64,000 nucleotides of DNA from an uncultured Bacilli bacterium (GCA_934096125.1 CAKOLB010000004.1:61439-125438); one strand, 5' to 3'. Positions 16,834 through 26,792 are shown, counted from the stretch's first letter. Program-made: numbers and translations. The notes: a model not told the origin generated them from the letters alone.

Positions 16834-17697
16834 ATGAGGCTAAGTGAAAAATGGCAAGATTATGAATGTATAGATGCTGGTAATGGAGAAAAGTTAGAAC
16901 GATTTGGAGATGTTGTGCTTGTAAGACCGGAACCACAAGCGATGTGGCCAAGGCAAATAAATGATAGTTGGAAAAAAATTGATGGGATTTATCATCGAAG
17001 TAAAGATGGGGGAGGAAGCTGGGAGTTTTATAAAAAGTTGCCAGATTTTTGGACAGTTTCTTATGGCGATTTAGTGTTTAAAGTAACGCCGACGAATTTT
17101 AAGCACACTGGTCTTTTCCCTGAACAAGCCACTAACTGGGATTTTATGATGGATAAAATAAAAAATGCCGGCCGAGATATAAAAGTTTTGAACTTGTTTG
17201 GATATACAGGGGCAGCGACAGTTGCTTGTAGTAAAGCTGGGGCTAAAGAGGTAGTGCATGTAGATGCGTCTAAAGGAATTGTTGGATGGGCTAAAGAAAA
17301 TGCTAAATTATCTGGTGTTAGCAACAACTACATTAGATATTTAGTAGATGATTGTTTGAAGTTTGTTGAAAGAGAGATTAGAAGAGGTAATAAGTATGAT
17401 GCAATAGTTATGGACCCTCCAAGCTATGGACGAGGACCCTCTGGGGAAATGTGGAAACTTGAAAAAAATTTAGAAAAACTCATTACTAGGTGCTCTATGT
17501 TACTTTCTGATAAACCATTATTCTTTTTAATAAATGCTTATACTACAGGTTTATCTAGTACAGTTTTATATAATATATTAAAACTTACGATCGAAAAGAA
17601 ATATAATGGAAAGGTTGATGCTGGAGAAATAGGTCTTCCAATTACTAATAATAAACTTGTTCTTCCTTGTGGTATTTACGGTAGATGGCAGGCATGA
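16834..17697 (+). CDS. Class I SAM-dependent rRNA methyltransferase-like protein
   Basis: 287 residues of the COG1092 (RlmI/RlmK-like) type. SAM-binding motif I is VLNLFGYTGAATVA near residue 121, an acidic end of strand 2 is VVHVDASKGIVGWAKEN, and motif IV is DPPSYGRGPSGE near residue 200. An N-terminal PUA domain, typical of RlmI, is lacking, as in many Firmicute members. Substrate is probably 23S rRNA, but the position is not deducible. GTGAGGT precedes the ATG and the next gene overlaps by ATGA. Confidence 0.85.
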   Translation: MRLSEKWQDYECIDAGNGEKLERFGDVVLVRPEPQAMWPRQINDSWKKIDGIYHRSKDGGGSWEFYKKLPDFWTVSYGDLVFKVTPTNFKHTGLFPEQATNWDFMMDKIKNAGRDIKVLNLFGYTGAATVACSKAGAKEVVHVDASKGIVGWAKENAKLSGVSNNYIRYLVDDCLKFVEREIRRGNKYDAIVMDPPSYGRGPSGEMWKLEKNLEKLITRCSMLLSDKPLFFLINAYTTGLSSTVLYNILKLTIEKKYNGKVDAGEIGLPITNNKLVLPCGIYGRWQA

Positions 17698-18407
17698 GAA
17701 GTAATAGAGATATTTTTATAAGTTATGTAAATAGTTTTAAGTTTAAGGGAAAAGAAAGTAATCGAAAACTTAATCACTCGGTTAGAGTAAGCATGCTTTG
17801 TAAAGGAATTGCTAAAAGTCTTAACTTAAGTGAAAAAGAAATAGAACTTGCCGAGTTAATTGGACTTGTTCATGATATTGGGAGATTTTGGCAATGGGAA
17901 AAATATCAGACGTTTGATGATAGTAAAAGTATTGATCATGCGTTGCTGGGAATAGAAGTCTTATTTGAAAATAAAGTGATTGAAGATTTTAATGTTGATA
18001 TCAAAGACTTTCAAACTATTAAAGATGCTGTCTTTTATCATAATAAATATAAAGTAGATAATGCACTTAATCTTGAGAGTTTAATTATGGTAAAAATAAT
18101 AAGGGATGCTGATAAAGCGGACATACTTTGTATGGTTGCTAATGATATACTTCCTTTAGAGGAAGATGGACAAAAGTTAAGTGAGCAAGTAGTACGTAGT
18201 TTTTTGAATAAGACTAGTGTAAAAATACTAGATGTACATAACTTGAGTGATAAGATACTTTTTCAACTGGCCTTTATATTTGATTTAAATTTTGAGTATA
18301 CAAAAAAATTTGTAAAAAAAGAAAGATGTTTAGATGTAATATATGAAAAATTAGAGAAAAAAGAGGTTATTAAGCCTTACTTTGAATTTGGAAAAAGATA
18401 TTTGTAA
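17694..18407 (+). CDS. HD-domain phosphohydrolase
   Basis: 237 residues with the HD metal-binding pattern: HSVRVSMLCKGIA (first His), GLVHDIGRF (His-Asp) near residue 63, a further HALLG His, and DADKADIL. Such proteins hydrolyse phosphomonoesters or nucleotides; no substrate can be inferred. ATG 17694 couples to the methyltransferase stop (ATGA); ATG 17685 three codons earlier is an alternative. Confidence 0.8.
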   Translation: MRSNRDIFISYVNSFKFKGKESNRKLNHSVRVSMLCKGIAKSLNLSEKEIELAELIGLVHDIGRFWQWEKYQTFDDSKSIDHALLGIEVLFENKVIEDFNVDIKDFQTIKDAVFYHNKYKVDNALNLESLIMVKIIRDADKADILCMVANDILPLEEDGQKLSEQVVRSFLNKTSVKILDVHNLSDKILFQLAFIFDLNFEYTKKFVKKERCLDVIYEKLEKKEVIKPYFEFGKRYL

Positions 18408-18473
18408 GTTATGTCTTTTTTTTTGAAAAGTTATGTTATATAATAGGTTTGCTAAAAAAAGTGGGTGAAGTAT

Positions 18474-19298
18474 ATGGAAGAAAGATATAAAGAGATAGAA
18501 AGAAGTATTATAAAGAAGTATCGAAAAGAGTTATGGAGTAAATTTATGCATGGGGTTTCTTTATATAACCTAATTGAAGAAGGGGATAGAGTAATGGTGT
18601 GTGTGTCTGGTGGTAAAGACTCTTTTTTGCTTGCAAAATGTATTGAAGAATTACAAAAACATGGGAATGTTCATTTTGATGCCTATTTTGTTATGATGGA
18701 TCCTGGCTATAGTGAAGAGACACTTGAAGCAATTTGGAAGAATGCTGAGGTTTTAAATGTTGATTTGCAAAGTTTTAAGTCTGATATTTTTGAAGTTACA
18801 AATGAGCTGGCAGAGAAAAGTCCTTGTTATTTATGTGCGAGAATGAGAAGAGGGCATTTATATAATAAGGCTAAGGAGCTTGGGTGTAATAAAATAGCTT
18901 TAGGTCATCACTTCGATGATGTTATTGAGACAACTCTTTTATCAATGTTTTATGGAGCGGAGCTAAAAACAATGCTTCCGAAACTACATAGTGATAATTT
19001 TGAGCATATAGATTTAATTAGACCTCTTTATTTTGTTAAAGAAGAAAATATTATAAAATGGAGAGAATATAATAATCTAAAGTTTATTAATTGTGCTTGT
19101 AAGTTTACTTTGGAAAATAATGTACCTAATAAAGGAACAAGTAAAAGAAAAGAGATAAAGGAAATAATAAAAAGTCTTAAAAAAATAAATAAAGATATTG
19201 ATTATAATATATTTAAGTCTTTAGATAATATAAATTTAAATTGTGTTCTAGGTTATAAAAAGGATGGCGATTATAAATCATTTTTAGACAATTTTTAG
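18474..19298 (+). CDS. TtcA-like PP-loop tRNA-modifying protein
   Basis: 274 residues. The PP-loop CVSGGKDSFLLAK is near residue 44; a cysteine pair CYLCARMRRGHLY and a later cysteine in INCACKF recall TtcA/TtuA proteins that bind an iron-sulfur cluster; ALGHHFDDVIETTLLSMFYG is the conserved third motif. The family thiolates tRNA, for example 2-thiocytidine 32. GTGGGTG lies before ATG 18474; GTG 18465 is possible. A TATAAT box is at 18439-18444. Confidence 0.83.
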   Translation: MEERYKEIERSIIKKYRKELWSKFMHGVSLYNLIEEGDRVMVCVSGGKDSFLLAKCIEELQKHGNVHFDAYFVMMDPGYSEETLEAIWKNAEVLNVDLQSFKSDIFEVTNELAEKSPCYLCARMRRGHLYNKAKELGCNKIALGHHFDDVIETTLLSMFYGAELKTMLPKLHSDNFEHIDLIRPLYFVKEENIIKWREYNNLKFINCACKFTLENNVPNKGTSKRKEIKEIIKSLKKINKDIDYNIFKSLDNINLNCVLGYKKDGDYKSFLDNF

Positions 19299-19306
19299 GG
19301 GGATAT

Positions 19307-20758
19307 ATGGATAGTGAAAAGTTACCAAAGGATATTTGGGAGAAAATAAATTATAAACATTTGCGAAAAATAGAAGAAAGCTTGCAGCCTCTTGTAGGGA
19401 ATATGGCAAGGATTTATGCAGTGCATTTTCTTTTGTTAATTGGTTATGAAAGAGCATGGGATTTTGTAAATAATAAATATGGTACTTTAAATAAAGAAAA
19501 TGTCCAAAAAATATTTAATGTGGATGAAGATATAAGTTATGTAAAGTTTACTTTGGATAAGAAAAGATATGTGCCAGTTTTAAATGAAAGGTTAGTGGAA
19601 AAGCTTTTTGGAAAAAGTTATAAAGATGAAACTTCATTAATTAAAGAGTATATAAATGGATTTGAAAAACAAATGACAAGTCAAAAACAACATAAGAAGA
19701 ATGCAGAAGAGTTTATTGATAATTTTTATTATATACATAAGAATTTCGATAAGATAGTAGAACTTCATTATGAAAAACAAGCTCTTTTTCAAAAAAAAAT
19801 AAGATTAAATATTGAGGAGATTAATAAACTTTGTAAAGTATGTCGAGAAAATAGACCTTATAATAAATATTCTTTTTTGGAAAGTTATGCAAGGTTTATG
19901 GATAATGGTGATTTGGTTTTGGCTAGGACTAGCGAGTTAAAAAAGTTTATGGATTTGCAAAAGTTTAAAAAGATACCTAATACATTTGTGTATAATGATG
20001 GTTATTTCATGCATATGATGGGGCCACATGATGAGAGAATATTTGCTTCTGGTTATAAAACTCATAGTTGTTTTGCCCCAATGCATAATGCTGATAATAA
20101 AGGAAAGGATAATGGGCTTCTTTCGTATTCAATAAAGAGTATGTATGGTGGAGTGCTTGAACTAATTAATAATCAAGGTAAAGTTTTGATGATTGGCCCT
20201 ATTTTAAGAAATGGTAATGTTTTGATGATACATTCAATTGAGAGTATTAATTTGACTATAGAGGAAAAAACAGTGCTAGAAAAGATGCTTCATAAGTGGA
20301 GTGAAAGAGTAATTATGGAAAGTAAGTTTAATCATGATGATATAGATTATGTGTTAATTACTGATTTACATCCAATGATAGATTTTGATTCACTTTCAAA
20401 AAGCCCATATAAATTTGAAGTTTATGATCCTTTTGAAGAATATGAGGGAATGTATACCAATTTTGATAAGACAGAGCATTACGTTTTAAAGGCAAATCAA
20501 AATAAGGACATGAAGTTTGGGAGTATGGTTTCAGCTTTGTATACTTATGATGATTATAATTTATTATGCGGAGTTTTTTTGCCTTTGAACATTATAAAAA
20601 TAAAGGATATGAAAAAGCTAAAAGAAGTGCTTTTAAAAAGGAGTTTGGAAGATAATATTAATTACTTTCAAGTTTATAATGATTTGGTGGGTACTGGGTT
20701 TGACAAAGTGTATTATGATAATTTTGGAAATGTTTTAAAAAGAGAAAAAAAATTGTAA
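19307..20758 (+). CDS. Uncharacterised 483-residue protein
   Basis: I do not recognise a family with confidence. Residues 1-65 are helical; 110-190 are a charged, helical stretch; residues 225-310 form a compact region with FASGYKTHSCFAPMHNADN, then GGVLELINNQGKVLMIGPIL. The Gly-His-Cys cluster followed by hydrophobic strands resembles the catalytic-looking core of PcfJ-type proteins (GHCVGxY followed by strands), though that is only a visual likeness. No signal peptide or membrane span. It follows the PP-loop gene by eight bases with AGGGGGA upstream, so it belongs to that operon. Confidence 0.6.
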   Translation: MDSEKLPKDIWEKINYKHLRKIEESLQPLVGNMARIYAVHFLLLIGYERAWDFVNNKYGTLNKENVQKIFNVDEDISYVKFTLDKKRYVPVLNERLVEKLFGKSYKDETSLIKEYINGFEKQMTSQKQHKKNAEEFIDNFYYIHKNFDKIVELHYEKQALFQKKIRLNIEEINKLCKVCRENRPYNKYSFLESYARFMDNGDLVLARTSELKKFMDLQKFKKIPNTFVYNDGYFMHMMGPHDERIFASGYKTHSCFAPMHNADNKGKDNGLLSYSIKSMYGGVLELINNQGKVLMIGPILRNGNVLMIHSIESINLTIEEKTVLEKMLHKWSERVIMESKFNHDDIDYVLITDLHPMIDFDSLSKSPYKFEVYDPFEEYEGMYTNFDKTEHYVLKANQNKDMKFGSMVSALYTYDDYNLLCGVFLPLNIIKIKDMKKLKEVLLKRSLEDNINYFQVYNDLVGTGFDKVYYDNFGNVLKREKKL

Positions 20759-20823
20759 TGAATAATATAAATGAAAAAGTAATTGATTTAAAAAGTTATG
20801 GAAATAAAAGAAGTAATTATTAA
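20758..20823 (+). CDS. Possible 21-residue peptide
   Basis: ATG overlaps the stop of the previous gene (TAATG), giving MNNINEKVIDLKSYGNKRSNY. The KVIDLKSY-type motif followed by basic residues recurs at the start of small Firmicute proteins, which is why I list it; there is no independent ribosome site and it ends 12 bases before cwlD. It may simply be untranslated spacer. Confidence 0.25.
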   Translation: MNNINEKVIDLKSYGNKRSNY

Positions 20824-20834
20824 TAATATTTAAT

Positions 20835-21485
20835 ATGAATAGATATTATTGGTTTGTAATTACTCTTTTTTTGCTAGTTTTAGTATTTTTTAGTGGCAAA
20901 TCTGCTCATGCTAGTTTACCTCTTTTGGGAAGAACTATTGTGGTTGATGCAGGACATGGCGGGTTAGACCCTGGAGCTATTTATAATGATATTTATGAGA
21001 AAGACATTACTTTAAAAATTGGAAAGTATTTAGAAGAGTATTTGACTAAAATGGGGGCAACAGTTGTGATGACAAGAACTGATAATAATGATTTAAGTAA
21101 TGGAACACAAAACAAACGAAAGAAAAAAGATTTTGATGAAAGAATTAAAATAATTAATGATAAAAAAATAGATATGTATGTATCAGTTCATTTAAACTTT
21201 TTAAAAAATTCTAGATACTATGGTCCTCAAGTGTTTTATAATTATGATAACAAAGATTTGGCTGATTTCATTCAGAAATATTTAAATAAACAACTTAAAG
21301 GGAAAAGAAATGTTAAAAGTATTCCAAGTAATACATATATGTATAAGAGATTAAAAAGGCCAGGATTTTTGATAGAATGTGGGTTTTTATCAAACGCTGA
21401 AGAAAGAAATAAACTTACAAATAAAAGTTATCAACAAAAGTTTGCTCAGAGTTTAGCTGAAGCGATAAGTCATTATTATAATTAA
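20835..21485 (+). CDS. cwlD: N-acetylmuramoyl-L-alanine amidase CwlD
   Basis: 216 residues: a signal anchor (about 5-28), then an Amidase_3 domain with zinc ligands in VDAGHGGLDPGA (His), IYEKDITLKI (Glu) and YVSVHLNF (His), and the catalytic Glu in FLIECGFLSN. Length and the absence of cell-wall-binding repeats fit CwlD, which removes peptides from spore cortex muramic acid so that muramic lactam can form. The GATGCAGGACATGGCGG stretch at 20946-20962 resembles the attachment site used by element 1 in the split amidase. Confidence 0.88.
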   Translation: MNRYYWFVITLFLLVLVFFSGKSAHASLPLLGRTIVVDAGHGGLDPGAIYNDIYEKDITLKIGKYLEEYLTKMGATVVMTRTDNNDLSNGTQNKRKKKDFDERIKIINDKKIDMYVSVHLNFLKNSRYYGPQVFYNYDNKDLADFIQKYLNKQLKGKRNVKSIPSNTYMYKRLKRPGFLIECGFLSNAEERNKLTNKSYQQKFAQSLAEAISHYYN

Positions 21486-21649
21486 TTGTTATTAACTGTG
21501 GCTTTTTTTGTTTTAGTATGTTATGATAAAGTAAAGTAGAGTTAGTAAATGGTAGTTGTGTTATTCTTTAGTTGGTCAATTATTTTTATAATTCTATTTG
21601 TTTTTGAATAATCAGAATAAATGATTGATGAGAAAGGAAGTTGTAGTTT

Positions 21650-22522
21650 ATGAATTGTTCAAATTGTGGTTATTATAATAATACTGAGTCAAAATTTTGT
21701 GTTAAGTGTGGTCAAAGTTTGGCTTTAAGTGTTGATGTGAATTCATTAGGAGCGGCATCAAATGTGCAAATGCCTATTAACAACGTTGGTGTTGTGGAGA
21801 AACAAGTTAACATCCAACCTCAAAGCCCTGAAGTTTTAAGTGTTTCAAATAATAGTAAAGTTGAAATAATGGATTTATTTAAATTAGTATTTAGTTTTAT
21901 TACTAAGCCGTTTACAGCAACTCAAGAAAAAATGGGTATGATTTCTGAGATTAAAAATTCAGTTTTAATAACAGTAATTGTTTCACTTATTGCAACACTT
22001 ATTAATTTAGTGAAATCAATGATTTCTGCGGTAGTGGTTAAAGATTTTGACTGGTATGCTGGAACTTATAAGACAACTGTTCAAATGGCTAATTTAGGTA
22101 AATTAAATTATTTACAATTAATCGGAAAAACTTTAATTATCATAATAGCTTCGATTGCTTTTATTGCAGCGGTTTATTATATTGTAAGCTTGATTATAAA
22201 AAAGCAACCTTCTTTTGCTAAAATACTGGGAATATCAGCTCTTTGTGTTACTCCAGTTTTAGGAGCGGTATTGTTATTTGCACCTATATTGTCTCTTATA
22301 TGGTCTTTATTGTATATGCCAGTAGTTATTATAGGTTTTGTTTATACTTTTATTCTTATGTATGAAGGCATTAATAATGAAATAGCACTAGATGGTAATG
22401 TTAAATATTATTTTAATTTAATATGTTTATCGATTATTCTTATAGCACTATACTATTTATATACTAAGATGTTTGTCGGTTCTATTACGGGAATAAGTGA
22501 CGTAATGAATTTACTAGGGTAA
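21650..22522 (+). CDS. Zinc-ribbon membrane protein (Yip1-like)
   Basis: 290 residues. An N-terminal zinc ribbon CSNCGYYNNTESKFCVKCG (two CxxC pairs) is followed by a polar linker, then about five membrane segments between residues 95 and 285. This ribbon-plus-Yip1 layout is common in Firmicutes and has no settled function. AAAGGAAG precedes the ATG. It is the first of three adjacent envelope proteins, two of them with N-terminal ribbons, that appear to be co-transcribed. A 164-base gap before it shows no clear promoter. Confidence 0.75.
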   Translation: MNCSNCGYYNNTESKFCVKCGQSLALSVDVNSLGAASNVQMPINNVGVVEKQVNIQPQSPEVLSVSNNSKVEIMDLFKLVFSFITKPFTATQEKMGMISEIKNSVLITVIVSLIATLINLVKSMISAVVVKDFDWYAGTYKTTVQMANLGKLNYLQLIGKTLIIIIASIAFIAAVYYIVSLIIKKQPSFAKILGISALCVTPVLGAVLLFAPILSLIWSLLYMPVVIIGFVYTFILMYEGINNEIALDGNVKYYFNLICLSIILIALYYLYTKMFVGSITGISDVMNLLG

Positions 22523-22530
22523 TTTTAGTT

Positions 22531-24066
22531 ATGAATAATAATTATAATTTTGACCCTATGACAGGTGCACCAATTCAACAGAGTGTTAATGACTTACAAA
22601 AAAAGAAAAAAAATAATATTTTTAAATTTGTTGTGGCTGGTATAGTTTTATGTGTAGTTGTTGGTCTATTATTTTTATTTTTAAATAAAAATGATAAAAA
22701 TGTGAATTCTTTAACTGTGGATTATGATTTAATTTTTGATGTGAGTAAACCAATTCCGGTAAAAAATGGAGATAAATATGGATATATTGATACTGATGGA
22801 AAAATTTTATTAGATTTTAACTATAAAGCAGCGGATACTTTTTATGGTGATTATGCGGTTGTAGGTGTTGATAATCCTGATAAAACTGCTTATTATGATA
22901 CTGTTTATGAGGTTATTGATAGAAATGGAAATGTGAAAATGACCTCTGATAGTTATGTTGCTCCAAAGTATTATGAAGATGCTGGTGTATGGGTTATTAA
23001 TAACACTATGTATGACTCTAAACTTAATAAGCTTTTAGATGATGGGGTAGACGTTAAATATTTGGCATATGATTATTTTCAATTTATAAATAGAGAAAAA
23101 AAAGAATCTGGAATCATTAAATCAAATGGGAAGAAAGTCTATACTATAAATGAAAGTTATATTTCTTCAAGTATATCAGAAAATGAATATAATCAAGATG
23201 ATTTATATGCTGAGATTCGTACCTCTGGAGATAATGGTAAGGAAATGGTTATATCCTTAAAAACAAATGATGTTTTATTTACTTTAGATGATGCTGATAA
23301 ATACTATTTGAATGCTGAAAAAGATGGTATTTTTACTTATTATAATCATGAACAAGATGATGGTTATGAAAATAAAAAGTATTTAGTATTCATGAATAAT
23401 AAATTAGTTTATCAAACTACTGAAAAGGTATCTGATGTAAAATTCTTAGATTATAAAAATCAAATCTTAAAAATAAGTTATGGTTATGATTATAGAGAGT
23501 TAGGAAAAGAGTATTTATTTGATTATTACGATATTAAAAGTGGGTCTATGTTAAGTTCAGAACCTGATAATTCGAGTTCGGATTCTGATTTAGAAAAAGA
23601 GAAAAGAGAAAAAGACTATGGATATAAAGAATTCATGTGCTCAGGAAAGGTTGGTTTAAAGAAAGATAATAAAGAAGTAGTATCTTGTGATTATTATGAA
23701 ATTGATTATTTAAACTTGAATATGTTTAATTATATGAAATCAAAAGGACAAGAGTTAGTTGTGTTAGAAAAATATGATGAAACGATATTATATGATGTTA
23801 AAAATTCAAAAACAATAGAATCGTTTGATTCTTTAACTTATGTTACTCCTACGGGGAATACTACTTTTATTGATTTATCTAAATATGATGATAATTTTAC
23901 AAAGACTGGAGTTCATGTTTATAACTTAATAACTAATAAATCTATGGATTATTCTGGAGATGTTAATGTTAGTTTAAAAGTTAATTATATAATAGTAGAT
24001 GATGGAACTAAGCAAACATATTATAATATGGATTTTAAAGAAATATATAGTGTAGAAAAAGTGTAG
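22531..24066 (+). CDS. WG-repeat-like membrane-anchored protein
   Basis: 511 residues. A short cytoplasmic N-terminus with DPMTGAPIQ and a lysine run is followed by one membrane span (about 30-50) and a large outside domain. Repeats of the WG/KWG type are seen, for example GDKYGYIDTDGKILLDFNYK near residue 80 and the VGLKKDNKEVVSCDYYEID segment near 375. Such beta-propeller-like repeats usually mediate binding. It lies between two zinc-ribbon proteins and probably works with them at the cell surface. Confidence 0.7.
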   Translation: MNNNYNFDPMTGAPIQQSVNDLQKKKKNNIFKFVVAGIVLCVVVGLLFLFLNKNDKNVNSLTVDYDLIFDVSKPIPVKNGDKYGYIDTDGKILLDFNYKAADTFYGDYAVVGVDNPDKTAYYDTVYEVIDRNGNVKMTSDSYVAPKYYEDAGVWVINNTMYDSKLNKLLDDGVDVKYLAYDYFQFINREKKESGIIKSNGKKVYTINESYISSSISENEYNQDDLYAEIRTSGDNGKEMVISLKTNDVLFTLDDADKYYLNAEKDGIFTYYNHEQDDGYENKKYLVFMNNKLVYQTTEKVSDVKFLDYKNQILKISYGYDYRELGKEYLFDYYDIKSGSMLSSEPDNSSSDSDLEKEKREKDYGYKEFMCSGKVGLKKDNKEVVSCDYYEIDYLNLNMFNYMKSKGQELVVLEKYDETILYDVKNSKTIESFDSLTYVTPTGNTTFIDLSKYDDNFTKTGVHVYNLITNKSMDYSGDVNVSLKVNYIIVDDGTKQTYYNMDFKEIYSVEKV

Positions 24067-24083
24067 TGAAAGAGGGAAGTTAT

Positions 24084-26792
24084 ATGTTTTGTCCAAATTG
24101 TGGAAATAAAATAAATAAAAATGAAGACTTTTGCTCTAGTTGTGGTACTAATGTAAAAAATTTATTTCCTCCAAAAAATAATATATTTTTAAAATGCTTG
24201 CAGATATTTGTTAATAATAAGAAAAAAGTGTCTTTGACTTTTTGTGCATCCTTGATTGTTGTTGTAAGTGTTTTACTTTTTAATAGAGTTTATGGTTTTC
24301 ATAATTTAAGTTGGGATGATAGTTATAGCGATTATAAACTTACATATGTTTCTCAAACTAATGTTAAGTTGGGAGTAAAATACAATGGAAATGATGGCTT
24401 AAAAAATATTAAGTATATGGCTACTTGTGGAGAAGTTAAAAGTAAGGGATTAAATATAATTTGGGATTTAACTAATTCTAAAGGCGATTGCGTTATTACA
24501 GCTCAAGTGAAAAAAAGAAAAATTACAAAAAGTGTTAAAGTAATAGATGATAAAATAAATGAGGCAGATTTGTGGCTTTCGGAAGACGAAGATTTTGATA
24601 GTGATGATGATTCTGATTATGATGGACTATCTAATAAGCAGGAAAAAGAGTATGGAACTAATCCAAAACTTTTAGATAGTGATATGGATGGGCTAGATGA
24701 TTATTATGAAATATTTACTAGTAAAACTGACCCGTTAAAGAAAGATTCTGATAATGATGGTTTAAATGATTATGATGAAATAGAACTCGGATTAAATCCG
24801 CTAGAAAAAGATTCTAAAAATGATGGATTGCTTGATGGAAATAGAACTTTAACGTATGAGTATGAAAAAAATAATATTAAGATTATTATTAAAGGAACAG
24901 GAAATATAGCTAGTGTTAATGCTATAATCAATTCTGATACTAAGATTAGTAATAAAAAAGGTTTAATTAATAAGTTATATACTTTTTATACGGATGGAAA
25001 AATAAAGGAAGCTGAAGTAGTTATTCCATATACTGATGAAGAATTAATAAAGTATGGTTTAAGTGAAGATAACTTATCACTATATTATTATAATACTGAT
25101 AGTTCAGTATATGAAAAAATAGATACTGTTATAGATAAAGAAAACAATATTTTAAAAGCTAATTTAGAGCATTTTTCAAATTATGTTATTGGAGATTCTT
25201 CTTTGGTAAGTAATAATATTTCAACAGAAGTGTTATTTATTTTAGATAATTCTTGGAGTATGTATAGTGATGAGGATTATAAAAAGATTACTGGTAATGA
25301 TTCGACTTCGAAGTGGGAAGGATTTGATGCTTCGGGTTTAAGATTTAAACTTACTGACAATTTAATGACAAGGCTTGGAAATAAAAATTATAAAATTGGA
25401 TTATCTGAGTTTCGGCGAGATTATCAAAATATCATGGGAATTGGTAGTAGCTTACGAAAACTAAAAAGTGCAATTGAATTAATGAATGGAAATTTTTCAA
25501 CGATTTTACCTGGTACAGATATTTCTAATGCTTTGGTAAGTGGTATTCAGGAATTTAGTGATGATGACACTAATAAATATATAGTTTTACTTACAGATGG
25601 GCAGGATTCTGATTTACATAAAGAGGCAAGCAATGTTATAAATAAAGCTACGCTTAAAAATGTAAAGATTTGTTCTATAGGTTTTGGTGGAGGTTCTTAT
25701 AATATGGAACTTGCAAATATTTCTAATGCCACTGGTTGTAAATTTTATTCTTCTGGGGAAGCCTCAGGACTTACAGAGTTATTTGAAAATCTTGGCTCAG
25801 AGTTGGATGATGATTTAGTTGATATTGATAATGATAATAAAGCAGATGGTATTTTAGTTGCTGATAGTGATTTTATAGTTAATAGAGATGGTTTTTCTTT
25901 TAATAATTATCGCTCTAACTTAGCTGATGGACATTGTTATGGTATGGCAACCTTTGCCCAACTTTATTACAAAAAAATGTTACCCTTAACTTTTCAAAGT
26001 AAAGTACTTGAAGATGCACGTTCTTATGCGTATGATTTAACTAATATATCAAATAATTATCCTAACTTATATAGCTATAAGTTACAATCTAATGCACTGA
26101 AATATACTTTTGGTTTTGATGTTTTTAAAGAAGAAGTGCCATCGGATTATAGAGTGTTAGAAAAAAATAGATTACTAATATCATCAAAATATAAACAAGA
26201 TATTGAGAGGTTAAATCTTTATGATATCAATCAGCTAGAGTCATCCTTGACCAAAGAAGAGAAAGAACAACGTTATGGAGTAAATTTTAAAACTTATGAA
26301 GTGCCATATTTAAATGAAGATAAAATGCAAAATAATAGTGTTATGGTTCAAGATGATGTAGAACTTTTAAATGCTATATATGCATCCTTTATAAAACAAT
26401 ATAATGCATCAAGTTATAGTTCGGGAATGAATTTTGTTTTGTGGCTTAGGAATGTCATAGGGACAGAGTCAAATGATTATTCTGGACAGCAAGGTTTTAT
26501 AAATATTCTTAAAACCCGAATAACTGATAAAGACCCTGTAGTGCTAGCTTCAAATTATAGTGGTGGATTACATGCGATAAATGCTATTAGTTTAGTTCAA
26601 AGTATTGATAATCCTAATTACTATTACATTGGTGTTTATGATAATAACTATCCAGGAGAAAAAAGATATGTTGATGTCGAGTGTAAAAATGATTCTTGTT
26701 TCACTGTTAGTAATAGTTATTATTCAATGTCAGGTGAACCGCTTAGAATTACACCGTCTTTGGAATATGATTTAAACTATTTTAAACAATAG
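24084..26792 (+). CDS. Zinc-ribbon, TSP3-repeat and VWA surface protein with a papain-like C-terminus
   Basis: 902 residues with a long domain chain: zinc ribbon CPNCGNKINKNEDFCSSCG (4-22), membrane span (about 45-65), an Ig-like segment, thrombospondin type 3 calcium repeats (about 171-252: DSDYDGLSN, DSDMDGLDD, DSDNDGLND), a von Willebrand A domain with MIDAS DNSWS near residue 386, then a region with GHCYGMATFAQLYY, GGLHAINA and VYDNNYPG. The last three motifs form a plausible Cys-His-Asp triad of a C39/papain-like peptidase. ATG 24084 is used, with AGAGGGAAG upstream. Likely a surface adhesin or protease; inference. Confidence 0.7.
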   Translation: MFCPNCGNKINKNEDFCSSCGTNVKNLFPPKNNIFLKCLQIFVNNKKKVSLTFCASLIVVVSVLLFNRVYGFHNLSWDDSYSDYKLTYVSQTNVKLGVKYNGNDGLKNIKYMATCGEVKSKGLNIIWDLTNSKGDCVITAQVKKRKITKSVKVIDDKINEADLWLSEDEDFDSDDDSDYDGLSNKQEKEYGTNPKLLDSDMDGLDDYYEIFTSKTDPLKKDSDNDGLNDYDEIELGLNPLEKDSKNDGLLDGNRTLTYEYEKNNIKIIIKGTGNIASVNAIINSDTKISNKKGLINKLYTFYTDGKIKEAEVVIPYTDEELIKYGLSEDNLSLYYYNTDSSVYEKIDTVIDKENNILKANLEHFSNYVIGDSSLVSNNISTEVLFILDNSWSMYSDEDYKKITGNDSTSKWEGFDASGLRFKLTDNLMTRLGNKNYKIGLSEFRRDYQNIMGIGSSLRKLKSAIELMNGNFSTILPGTDISNALVSGIQEFSDDDTNKYIVLLTDGQDSDLHKEASNVINKATLKNVKICSIGFGGGSYNMELANISNATGCKFYSSGEASGLTELFENLGSELDDDLVDIDNDNKADGILVADSDFIVNRDGFSFNNYRSNLADGHCYGMATFAQLYYKKMLPLTFQSKVLEDARSYAYDLTNISNNYPNLYSYKLQSNALKYTFGFDVFKEEVPSDYRVLEKNRLLISSKYKQDIERLNLYDINQLESSLTKEEKEQRYGVNFKTYEVPYLNEDKMQNNSVMVQDDVELLNAIYASFIKQYNASSYSSGMNFVLWLRNVIGTESNDYSGQQGFINILKTRITDKDPVVLASNYSGGLHAINAISLVQSIDNPNYYYIGVYDNNYPGEKRYVDVECKNDSCFTVSNSYYSMSGEPLRITPSLEYDLNYFKQ

